From assembly GCA_018389105.1 (NCBI GenBank), contig JACATO010000333.1, positions 496,001-560,000 on the forward strand: DNA of 64,000 nucleotides. The letters are read 5' to 3'. Of this stretch, positions 54,501-64,000 are shown piece by piece. The stretch's first letter is position 1. Each line of letters starts with the position of its first letter. Below the pieces are notes generated by a model. The model ran no database searches and was not told where the DNA came from. It was given only the letters and a program-made list of their open reading frames with translations. Position numbers and translations under genes: made by a program. The stretch comes from Nautilus pompilius. Its lineage: Eukaryota > Mollusca > Cephalopoda > Nautilida > Nautilidae.

Positions 54501-56622
54501 AAACATAGTGTACAATAATATCAAAAAGTGACTCAGTGAAGTTAGATCCAGTGCTACAACTGTAAAACCAAGTGTAGATTTGACTTTTTTTTTATTTTTG
54601 CTTTCATTCTTCTTAGAAAGACTGTTTCCAGAACAGTCAGTTTCTTGGATCACATGCATTGTATGATTATTTTTTTCTTTTTATGTGTCGCTGACAAAGC
54701 ATCTGTGAGTTAAATAGCTCTGATAGTGTTTTAATGTTTTTCTTCAGTCTAATTATGCATAAATCTATGTTGTATTCTATTCCATGTATGTTAGTGTTAT
54801 TTGTATTGTATTTTTGGGATGTTCCTATGTAGTTTAGTTCCTGCATTGCAATCATAGGAAGGTTTGGGTTTAATTTTCAGTTTTTAGTAGATTTTTTACT
54901 TTTGGTCCCAATAATTGCCTACCTAACCTTTGAATTCTGATGAGTTCCAGTAAATGCTCAGGTGGCGATTAGGACCAATAAGATATTCTTATTGCCTTTA
55001 ATTTTATATTTGTTTTCTTAGGTAACAGTGGAGGTTTCCAAGATCTTGCTGTATGTTGCTATCTCATTACTGAGCAGTTGAATTTTTCCATACCTGCAAT
55101 ATTGACTTCAAATGGAAAAGATCCTACTAAAACTCCTGATGGTACTGCGTGGAAATCCATGCATAACTTGCTGGTAGAGAAGAGCTAAAAAAAATTGGTG
55201 TTAAACATTGTCTGCCTGGACCTAAAAAAGCTAACACTGATTTGGTTTTACAGTTTAAAGAGAGAACTTTTCCCATATATAGGCATCATGTCTCGATTTC
55301 CTGTCCAACGTTATCAAGTGATCACCATTCATCATCATTAATTCTTTGTTTGGGTGCTTAAAAATTGTTTATTACTATCAAGGCTTGCAAGGATACTGTG
55401 CTGGATTTCTGTGTTCTTGTTGGTATATGGTAGAAAAAGGTTTATATGGTTAGTATTTTCTTAGTAAGTTGTGTTCTTAATGTTTCCACCCTGAGAATGA
55501 CCTGTAGAAACTGATTTAAATTGCTCCTTAGTGGAGATGGGTAGAAATAGTGCAAAACTTTGTTGGCAGGGAGTGGAATTTTTCAGCAGATAGAACTAAT
55601 TCTTTTATTATTTTTTTTAAAATTTGTTTTCACTGCTGAAACTCTATAGCTTTGTTTTATTTCTGCAGTTGTTCCTGATCCAGTTGATGAATACTTGGAA
55701 GAAACTTCCCATAATAGTATCAAGAAGCGCCGCTGCTTTGAACAGTCCCGGGATGACAGTAGAGACAGCTGCATTGCCAAGAGCCTCAGTGATGACACTA
55801 CGTTATTACCAGGAAAGTATGAAAAGGGGCTGAAAAACAAAAATACAAAGAAAGGACATAGAGGACGGCGTTCACGAAAGCAGCCACTTCATGAAGAACT
55901 GAAGCACGAGGAAGATGAAATAAAAAAGAAAGTTACCTGTGGTAAATTTTTTGTTGATTTTTCATATTTTAGAATTAACATGTTCTATAGCTTCTCGTCA
56001 TTGTTTTGTTGGGGGGTTTTGCTTTCTTCACATTGATTGTCTTGTAGCTTAATGAATCAAAAACTGTACGCCATTTCGATAGCATTCGTATATTCTTGTT
56101 TTGCTGATATTTAGTGAAAATTTGTTTCAAATAGGGCTGTCTCAGTTATTCTTTAGCAAAGTATATATATATTGATAATTAATCATCCCTTTTTGTGTAG
56201 CTAGTCTCAAACATTAATAAACCAAATTCAAAAGTTTGGTTATTCTTTCCTTTCATATATTTGGCACGGTCACTTTTTTTGTCATTGTTCTGAAATGTTG
56301 AGCATTAGCTACATTTCATTTCTCACTCTCTCTTTCTCCTCTCTCTCTCTCTTTCTCCTCTCTCTTTCGCCTCTCTCTCTCCTTTCTCCTCTCTCTCTCT
56401 CTCTCTCTTTCTCCTCTCTTTCTCCTCCTCTCTCTCTCTCTTCTCACTCTCTCTTTTCTCTCCTCTCTCTCTCTCTTTCTCACTCTCTCTTTCTCCTCTC
56501 TCTTTCTCACTCTCTCTTTCTCGCTCTCTCTCTTTCTCTCTCTCTCTCTTTCTCACTCTCTCTTTCTCCTCTCACTCTCTCTTTCTCCTCTCTCTCTCTC
56601 TTTCCTCCTCTCTCTCTCTTTC

Positions 56623-56654
<32 letters not shown>

Positions 56655-59600
56655 CTCTCTCTTTCTCCTCTCTCTCTCTCTTTCTCCTCTCTTTCTCACT
56701 CTCTCTCACTCTCTCTTTCTCCTCTCTCTCTCTCTTTCTTTCTCCTCTCTTTCTCACTCTCTCTTTCTCCTCTCACTCTCTCTTTCTCTCTCTCTTTCGC
56801 CTCTTTCTCTCTTTCGCCTCTTTCTCTCTTTCTCCTCTCTTTCTCTTTTATCATGTTTTAGGAAAACCTGAAGAGTTGTAACCAACCATCACTTATTTCA
56901 GACCATGGCTCCTTTTCCACTACCTGTCACCTGAAGCCGATACCAGTGGACTGCAACAATCTCAACTTCAAATCCTAGTTGTGACCAGCTCAGTTTGGCG
57001 TACCTCTCTAGCATGTGGTCTTTTCTTGCTCTTCTCCACCAGCCAACCAATGCTGGGTTCCATTGGGCTCTTCAGTTTTCTTCCACATTTAAACAATGAA
57101 AAGTTTTTAGTTGGAACTTTCTGCTGTTGACATGTGGCTTACTCTCATGCCCTGTTCTCCACCTGGTTCAGGAAACTGAAACCAGGGTTTTCCTCTTGCG
57201 TACAAATGCCTTTATGTTCCAACATTGGCATGCAGGTTCAAAAAAGAAGAAATTCAACATCTAAGGGATGCTATATTGTTACAATTATTTGCTTTAGCCA
57301 GCCTTAATGTGTAGTCTGTGCCTGCTGCTTTTCTCACAAGCTAAAAGGTTCTGCTCTTAAAAGTTTTATTGGAAGGCATTCTAGTTGATTCTACATAATC
57401 TCTTTCTCAGAAATAACCAGGGGCTGTTTGTGAATACAAATTAGGTGGGTTTAGTTCTCAAGTATTTGACAGTTTACATTTTTCACCACAAATATAATAT
57501 GCATTTCAATAATTACCATTTGTGTTTGCTTCTTTTGAAATAGGTACATTTTACTTATGAAAAGTTCACTAATGTCTGCCAACTCCAAATTAAAATTAAA
57601 TAAAAATAAACTGGATTATTGAGGCATTTAGGGAGTATTGGCACTGAGGAGAATAACAGAATTTAGCACGTGATCAGGGATTTTACCATGGTTTTGAAAG
57701 TACATTTTCTATATGGTATTCATTATTTTATGAACTACAAAAAAACTATGAATATTACCTCAGCTTTTGTTGTCAAAATTATGGAATGATTGCATTCAAT
57801 TGTTGGAAAACACTAATGATATTCTATTCAATGGTAAAAAATACCACAAAAAAAAACTAAATTTTTAGTTGCTTCTTATTACAAGTAAACTAAATAATGA
57901 ATTCAATACTGCATGTTTTCTGCATCTTTCTGACTTTACAATTAGATTAATTTAAAATATTTTTAAGTCTTCCACCAGTTTTGTTTTTGTTTCTTTCTTT
58001 TTAATATATAGATATTCGACTGAGGGTCCGGGCTGAATATTGTCACCACGATAATGTTCTTGAGGGGAATGTCTTCTCCAACAAACCAGAACTTGTGGAG
58101 AGGCAGTTTGAGAAATTTGCACAAGCCAATACTATCTTGAAATCACGGGATTTGGGATCTATCATTTGTGACATAAAATTTTCAGAACTAACCTATTTAG
58201 ATGCATTTTGGCGAGATTACATTAATGGGTCCTTGTTGGAAGCCTTGAAAGGCGTCTTTATTACAGGTAAGTTATCAGTTTTAACTGTTTACTTTACTGT
58301 TTACATAAGCTTCTTATTGCCATTTTTAAAGATTTTTTGAAGTCACCAGATTGGTTTATTAAACAGAAGAATGCTTCCTCGTTTTTTAAAAATTTATAAA
58401 TAAATGAATTACACTGATCAAAACAATACAGAGATATTATGATATAAATTGTACAAATTTATTGAGGATAAAACATTTGCACACAATTAAAAATTGACCA
58501 TGGAGGTTGACAGTTTATTTTGTGGGATATGTGAACATTGCTTGATGCATTTCCTGACATCATAATGACAATGAATAGTCACTACCTATATACTCTAGGG
58601 TCACGTGATCTTTATGGTGTATGGGTTGCCTTTGTCCTTCACTACAACATTGCACTGTTTGCCAGATGTCTGACAATGCATTCCATTTTTCTGCCAGGGC
58701 TGGCTTGATACAGTTCTCAAATGGTCCCAGGAGCACATGGTTACTGTCTAATGCACTTAGAGAGCTCCAGACATGTTCCATGGGGTTTAGATCAGAGTGG
58801 AGGGGAGATCCCCAAAATTATATATATATAACAACAAAATCAGCAATACATTTATTTGGTTCTTGCTAAATTTCAGCACAAGTCCTAGCCTACTCAAATC
58901 TCTCCTTAGTGTTCTGGTTTCAAAGGTGTGTGAAATGCTGGACTTGGCTTGTAGTGTGTAGATTAGCAGAGTGTAGCTGATTTCTTATAGTCATTGGTGA
59001 TAGAGATGAGCCTGCTTTAATTTGTACTGGATGGAACATACCTAGATACTTTGATCCAAATGTGATGTAATGTGACTACAGCTGTAGCACACTGCTAGTT
59101 ATTTTGTGAACTGAACCAGTCTCTAACTTTGTCAAAGTCAGTCAGTAACACTGTTATGTATACCAAATTCAGAAGCAAAGCACCAAATATTCAATGTTTG
59201 GTAACTTCATTATATGAACATTTGTGATTGATTATAGTCATGCAAGACATCTTGGTGAACAAAACAATATTCATATACTTTGTTTATCTAAAACTTTTGC
59301 AATTTTACTACATCAAAATAGTAACATAATAGAATTTTAGCAATTAATAGGATCCACTTTTCTCTTTAGATTTCAAGCACTTTTTAAAAATTTTGCTTAT
59401 TTTTACTAATTTAGATTTTCATAAACTTTTCTGTCTAACAATATTATTACTTCACATAACTGACACAGATACTTTATCATGATCAGCCAGAATCATCCAA
59501 ATATATCAATGTATCAGGTTGCAGTAGAAGAGTATGTGTGCATAGAAAAGAAATTGATTAATGAAGGCTACATTTGTGGCATTCATTTATCCATATTAAC

Positions 59601-62051
59601 CCAATTCTGTCAGGATTTTTAGCATAATCAAATTACATAATAATTTGTTTTAGCATATAGCCATTTATGTTGAAGTTTGTGCTGTGTGTGTATATATATA
59701 TATATATACAGGTGCATCTCAAAAAATTAGAACATCGTGGAAGCGTTCAATATTTTTTGTCAGTTATTTCAGAAAGTGAAAATTGTATATATTCTAGACT
59801 CATTACATGTAAACTAAAATGTTTCAAGCATTTTTTAATTTTAATTTTGATAATTACGGCTTAAGCTCAAAAATATAGAAAAAACGTATCTCAAAATATT
59901 AGAATATTCTATTTCAAGTTTAAGTAAATCACTATTTATGCAGTATAAATACCATGCATCTCTGTCTGGTTCAGTACATACAACCACAATCATGGAGAAG
60001 ACTGCTGACTTGACAGTTGTCCAGAAGACACTCATTGACACCCTCCACAAGGAAGGTAAGCCACAGAGGTCATTGCTGAAAGGGCTGGCTGTTCGCAGAG
60101 TGCTGTATCAAAGCATATTCATGGAAAGTTGACTGGAAGGGAAAAGTGTGGTAGGAAAAGGTGCACAAGCAAGAGGGATGACTGCAGCCTTGAGAGGATT
60201 GTCAAGCAAAGCCGATTCAAGAACTTGGGAGAGCTTCACAAGGAGTGTACTGAGGCTGGAGTCAATGCATCAAGAGCCACCACGCACAGACGTGTCCAGG
60301 AAATAGGCTACAAGTGTCGAATTCCTAGTGTCAAGCCACTCCTGAACCAGAGACAACATCAAAAGCGTCTTACCTGGGCTAAGGAGAAAAAGAACTGGAC
60401 CATTGCTCAGTGGTCCAAAGTCCTCTTTTCAGATGAAAGTAAATTTTGCAACCAAGGTGTCACAGTCTGGAGGAAGAGTGGAGAGGCACAGAATCCAAGT
60501 TGCTTGAAGTCCAGTGTGAAGTTTCCACAGTCGGTAATGATTTGGGCTGCCATGTCATCTGCTGGTGTTGGTCCACTGTTTTATCAAGTCCAAAGTCAAT
60601 GCAGCTGTCTACCAGGAGATTTTAGAGCACTTCATGCTTCCATCTGCTGACAAGCTTTATGGAGATGCTGATTTCCTTTTCCAGCAGGACTTGGCACCTG
60701 CCCACAGTGCCAAAACTACTAGTAACTGGTTTGCTGACCATGGTATTACTGTGCTTGATTGGCTAGCCAACTCACCTGACCTGAACCCCATAGAGAATCT
60801 ATGGGGTATTGTCAAGAGGAAGATGAGAGACACCAGACCAAACAATACAGACGAGCTGAAAGCCGCTATCAAAGCAACCTGGGCTTCCATAACACCTCAG
60901 CAGTGCCACAGGCTGATCGCCTCCATGCCATGCCACATTGATGCAGTGATTTGTGCAAAAGGAGCCCCGACCAAGTATTGAGTGCATAAATGAACATACT
61001 TTTCAGAAGTTTGACATTTCTATATTATAAATTCTTTTTTTAATTGATCTTATGAAATATCCTAATATTCTGAGATATTGGATTTTTGATTTTCATGAGC
61101 TGTAAGCCGTAATCATGAAAATTAAAACAAAAAAGGGCTTGAAATATTTCACTGTTTGAATTAAATTATGGAAAAAAATGAACTCTTCCATGATATTCTA
61201 ATTTTTTAAGATGCACCTGTATATACACATGCACAAAAGGTGTGATTGGATAGGATATGGATTATACTTTAAAAAGTAGAAATATTTTTAAGTGGGTAGA
61301 GAATTGTAGATGAGTAAACTCTATTTTTCCTTTCGACTTAACCAGATGGCTATTTTCTTCATCTCTAAATTGTTTTAAGTTTCTCTCTCTATCTGAAGCA
61401 AAACAATTCAAATTGGACGTTTTATTTCCCGTTGCTCTGAGCATCTTTATTTCATTTGGTTTAAAATGAATATTGTATTTTAGTATTTAGGATTTTTTTA
61501 TCATTATTTACTAAAACATTGATTATCTGTTTTCTTCTTCCTTGTTTGGTTGATGGTGGTTTTCCTTTCCAATGGGAATTACCAGCACAAAAATTGATGA
61601 TTTTGCCTAGAACCTAAATGCCTCAGGCTTGAAGTTCAATTACTGATGTATATTTATTTTAAAATTTTAACTGGAAATTATTTTTTTTTATGGTTTTCTT
61701 TTTAGGAAATATGCATACTATTGCATGTTTATTTAATTATGGTGGGATCTTGATCAGATACCTCTTCATGAACTAAGTTCACACCACCTGTAAATATAAA
61801 GTATCACATCATCTGTTGACAATTGATGCATGCTTGCTGAAAGAAAGGGTTTCTGTTTTAGTTTTTATTTTGTCAGCAGCAGTAACAATTGATGAATGAA
61901 TGGTTTTGTTGTCTTTAATTCTTGCTGTTTTATTCCTGTAGAATCACTGAAGCAGGCCGTGGGCCATGAGGCCATAAAACTACTTGTAAATGTGGATGAG
62001 GATGACTATGAGGCAGGCCGTCTGCAGCTGCTTCAGAACCTCAAGGAATGA
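51270..62051 (+). CDS. DEDD: DEDD orthologue, death effector domain-containing DNA-binding protein, 4 coding exons
   Basis: In vertebrates DEDD is a nuclear/nucleolar protein linked to caspase signalling, transcriptional repression and Cdk1/cyclin B1. Coding exons are 51270-51573, 55669-55941, 58012-58266 and 61942-62051; every junction splits a codon in phase 1, and the product is 313 aa (human about 318). Residues about 17-98 form the DED with the RHDL motif (87-90). Residues 120-123 (KKRR) and 157-172 are basic and suit nuclear localisation. Residues 190-313 are the DEDD C-terminal domain, nearly identical to vertebrates (QANTILKSRDLGSIICDIKF, TYLDAFWRDYINGSLLEALK, AVGHEAIKLLVNVDE). The start is ATG 51270 in good context (A at -3, G at +4). 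The gene diverges from POU2F and probably shares its promoter. Confidence 0.96.
51574..55668 (+). other. DEDD intron 1
   Basis: Intron of about 4.1 kb. It starts with G-rich sequence (51615-51655, 51690-51705) and is otherwise AT-rich. The stretch 53520-54560 has protein-like words but frequent stops and resembles decayed repeat. No other exon is needed, because exon phases match across it. Confidence 0.75.
55669..55941 (+). CDS. DEDD: DEDD coding exon 2: basic linker
   Basis: The acceptor ATTTCTGCAG, donor TGTG|GTAAAT and length of 273 nt define the exon. It encodes residues 102-192: VPDPVDEYLEETS (human PDLVDKYLEETS), KKRR at 120-123, an S/D-rich stretch, a basic cluster at 157-172 (KNKNTKKGHRGRRSRK) and an acidic-basic end with VTC joining DIRLRVRAEYC in the next exon. 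The middle of this linker is poorly conserved across animals, as expected. Confidence 0.93.
56317..56850. repeat. Long polypyrimidine CT/CTTT/CCT tract
   Basis: More than 500 bp consist almost only of C and T on the plus strand, built from (CT)n blocks separated by TTTCTC and CCTC, with rare A or G (CTCACTC, TTTCGCC). The apparent 188-aa Ser/Leu frame and Arg/Glu antisense frames are artefacts of this repeat. Confidence 0.95.
56890..57190 (+). repeat. tRNA-derived SINE, family S (plus orientation)
   Basis: CTTCAAATCCTAGTTGTGAC (decayed B box) is followed by CAGCTCAGTTTGGCGTACCT, then CTTCCACATTTAAACAATG and TTTTTAGTTGGAACTTTC. These are the same ordered blocks as in the copies at 8272, 14540 and 26110. 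It sits immediately after the CT tract. Confidence 0.6.
58012..58266 (+). CDS. DEDD: DEDD coding exon 3: conserved C-terminal domain
   Basis: The acceptor AATATATAG, donor ACAG|GTAAGT and length of 255 nt define the exon. It encodes residues 193-277, DIRLRVRAEYCHHDNVLEGN through LLEALKGVFIT. From memory most residues are identical to human DEDD, including FERF/FEKF, SRDLGSIICDIKFSELTYLD and WRDYINGSLL. This block is the best diagnostic of the family. Confidence 0.97.
58430..58830 (-). mobile_element. Fragment of a Tc1/Tc3-type transposase, C-terminal part
   Basis: On the minus strand, the frame begins with a decayed DLNP and then MEHVWSSLSAL, corresponding to the NPIEHVWDALGR motif around the last catalytic residue. 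It continues FENCIKPALAEKWNALSDIW, a typical Tc3 C-terminal layout. The upstream part of the transposase is absent. Confidence 0.6.
59709..61219 (+). mobile_element. Tc1-like transposon with IR/DR ends, transposase broken by two frameshifts
   Basis: The 1511-bp element starts CAGGTGCATCTC and ends with the inverted match GATGCACCTG; it is flanked by TA duplications in an (AT)n run. The terminal repeats extend about 200 bp and carry inner direct repeats (59886-59909 left, about 61055-61079 right), the IR/DR arrangement of Sleeping Beauty-type elements. The transposase lies in three frames: from MEKTADLTVVQKTLIDTLHK near 59993, then 60129-60650 with the first catalytic SDES, then 60565-60981 with QQDLAPAHS and SPDLNPIENLWG. 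The spacing between the last two catalytic residues is 34, so it is a DD34E enzyme. Frameshifts near 60068 and 60580 disable it. It lies in DEDD intron 3. Confidence 0.95.
61942..62051 (+). CDS. DEDD: DEDD terminal coding exon
   Basis: The acceptor CCTGTAG precedes a 110-nt coding stretch that ends in TGA at 62049-62051. It encodes residues 278-313, ESLKQAVGHEAIKLLVNVDE followed by DDYEAGRLQLLQNLKE. The human protein ends in the same block with a slightly longer tail (MLQALP). It has fewer than 40 codons and no start codon, so it is easy to miss alone. Confidence 0.96.
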
Positions 62052-64000
62052 CCAACCAACTATACGAAACGTGCTATGAATGTTCAGTCCCATTCTGTGA
62101 AGTGCAGTGAAATCTCGCCATTGTGTTTACAAAAAAGAGAAACAAACAATTACAATGTAGCATCTGGCATACATACATTTTTCACTAAATTCTTTTGGTT
62201 TATTACAGTTTTTGTAATACATCAGAGAGATTCTTCTTTTTTAATGCTGAATTTACCAATGGCTTATTTACTGCCATGTGAATCATGTGTTTCTAAAAAC
62301 AGTAGTGTGTCAGCCAAACAGATTCAGTTTTTCATGATTTATTTTTACTTTATGAACTCTTCTACTCTAAATCTCTCTCCCTCTCCCTCTCTTTTTCAAT
62401 CAGGTTTATTGACTATAATGTCAAAACAAATTTCCAAGGGCCATTTTCACACGTAACATGAAAAACATAATAAAATATACCTGTAAATTATTATTAACCA
62501 TTGCGTGTTTACTGCAGAGGTTCGTGGGACGCCTAGTAACTTGCCTAGCTGCAGCTCAACACATCCTTTGCACCTGTAATATGCTCATCACCATCTTCAT
62601 TGTAGCTGTCATCATCATATAATGAATATTGTCTGTCTGTCTTAAAATCTATTGTATTTTGAATTTTTGGTTTACTAGTAGATATGGTAATTGTTTCTTT
62701 TACATCTTTTTTTTTAATGGCTCAGAAAAATGATAAACTGTACAAAACTTATAAAAAATTTTTTCTTTTTTACCAATTCACAAGGTATCTTGCGATGACT
62801 TCTACCTGATTTCTATGCATGATTAAAGTGTTCGTTTACATATAAATGTAACAGAAGTAACTTGATTTAAGTAAACCTATACCAGTCAGTAATTATGATG
62901 ATAAAGGGAGGTCTTTAAAAAAAAAAAAAAAGTACTTATCGTACTAGTGAGTTCTAATTAAGAAAAAGACTAAGTATTTGTTTTAATTTTTATGCTTTTA
63001 AAATGATATAGGGCAATCTTGTTGGTTTTTCTTTAAACTTTACTCTAAGAAACTACAATCCATCCTTTGACAACAATGGCTTTGCTCAATTAAATTGGCC
63101 TACGTATCATTTTGTTTGCCATTAATGGCATGCAGTAAATTTATGAATGCAAGAATACATAGTTTGTTTGCATTTAATTATGTGATGACTTCCCAAAATC
63201 CCTAACTTTGCTCCGAATGCTGATCTGCAGTCAGTCAAGAGTGCCATGAATGAAAGGCAGTGGAAGCAAGATGTTTTGACATGAATACAAACAGCGCCCT
63301 GTTCTTTTCCATTGCAGTCAGGTAAACAAAACATGAAAATTTAAAGATTTACTAATAAAACTACTGAATTGCAAAGTGTAAAGAAAATATAGATGAACTG
63401 AAGAGGGCAGTCTTTCCAAGAAGGGTACCGAAGAACAATCGCCTGGGTATCACATACTGTTGCAGAAAAAAGAGCCATCTTTATCACAGTGGTGTTATGC
63501 TGAGGGTGCAATTTTTTTTTTTTTTTTTGCAAATTTTAAAATATTTTTACTTTAGTTATCTTGCCTGAAGTAAATTATTTAATGTTAAAGAAATAATTAT
63601 TTTGTGACATGATTATATACTTTCCATTTATATATTGTAATGAAAAGAGTAGACACTGTTTTGATTATTAAAGAATGGTACAAGATGAATTTGCTGGATT
63701 TCTAGTAACCTTCAAGATTGATTTAAAGTGGATTAGGTTGTTGTCAGCTTAATGAAATATTAATTCAATTCTAGTTATTACATGTGGAGATGCAGTTTTA
63801 TGACAAATGCCTCAAAAAATGTCTATAGAAATTGCATTATTTTTCAAAATATTTTAACAGAGAGAACTTTACTAGCGGTCCAGTCGTTGCAGGGTTAATT
63901 ATGTTTGGATAACATTTGAGCTGCAGCGTTTAACTGCCTGATAAATTTGAGGAGAACTAATTGCCAAGTGCAAACTATTCATACTTGGTTTAAACCTTAT
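62052..64000 (+). other. DEDD 3'UTR and downstream DNA
   Basis: AATAAA at 62469-62474 and 63354-63359 and ATTAAA at 62822-62827 are candidate polyadenylation signals. A and T homopolymers lie near 62925 and 63515. No coding feature or recognised repeat occurs to the end of the window. Confidence 0.6.
62469..62474 (+). terminator. Candidate DEDD polyadenylation signal AATAAA
   Basis: First canonical hexamer after the stop codon, about 420 nt downstream. Later signals exist, so the real end could be further on. Confidence 0.45.

Larger units (their letters stand above)
55942..58011 (+). other. DEDD intron 2
   Basis: Intron of about 2.1 kb. It contains a CT tract of about 530 bp (56317-56850) directly followed by a family S SINE (56890-57190). 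The rest is AT-rich and unassigned. Confidence 0.8.
58267..61941 (+). other. DEDD intron 3
   Basis: Intron of about 3.7 kb holding a Tc3-like transposase fragment (58430-58830, minus) and a nearly full-length Tc1 element (59709-61219, plus) inserted in an (AT)n run. No other feature was recognised. Confidence 0.8.

Noticed and set aside
56295-56861. 188-aa Ser/Leu open frame and antisense Arg/Glu frames
   Set aside because: Pure translation of the CT microsatellite; no protein outside the repeat.

Overview
The window looks like nuclear DNA of an AT-rich, intron-rich invertebrate. It carries parts of two metazoan genes split into short exons by kilobase-scale introns full of Tc1/mariner, hAT and tRNA-SINE debris. 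A lophotrochozoan, probably a mollusc and perhaps a coleoid cephalopod, is my best guess. That guess rests on general impression (repeat content, intron size, single pre-duplication orthologues) and not on a diagnostic marker.

Minus strand, 50836 down to 6366: a complete POU class 2 (Oct-1/POU2F) transcription factor gene. Seven coding exons can be joined with consistent splice phases to give 557 aa: a short acidic N-terminus, three glutamine-rich exons, a POU-specific domain split over two exons, and a POU homeodomain with C-terminal tail in one large terminal exon. Intron 1 is about 22 kb and intron 2 about 11 kb. Bases 1-6365 are 3'UTR and downstream DNA.

Plus strand, 51270 to 62051: a complete DEDD orthologue (death effector domain-containing DNA-binding protein). 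Four coding exons, all splitting codons in phase 1, give 313 aa: an N-terminal DED, a basic linker, and an extremely conserved C-terminal domain. The two start codons are only 434 bp apart and diverge from one another. A CpG-rich block (about 49860-50720), unlike anything else in the window, lies just beside them, with a perfect octamer (ATTTGCAT) site, a pentanucleotide tandem repeat and G-rich runs. This looks like a shared, possibly overlapping, bidirectional promoter. From memory, human POU2F2/DEDD2 (19q13.2) and POU2F1/DEDD (1q23-q24) are also linked, so the pair may be an ancient linkage.

Introns and flanks hold: two inverted, nearly identical, internally deleted mariner copies flanking three POU2F exons; a 1.5-kb Tc1 element with IR/DR ends in DEDD intron 3; at least six degenerate Tc1-type relics; a 721-bp hAT-type element with 8-bp target duplication; at least four copies of one tRNA-derived SINE family; a 530-bp CT tract; and assorted microsatellites. 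No rRNA, functional tRNA, CRISPR array or prokaryotic feature was seen.
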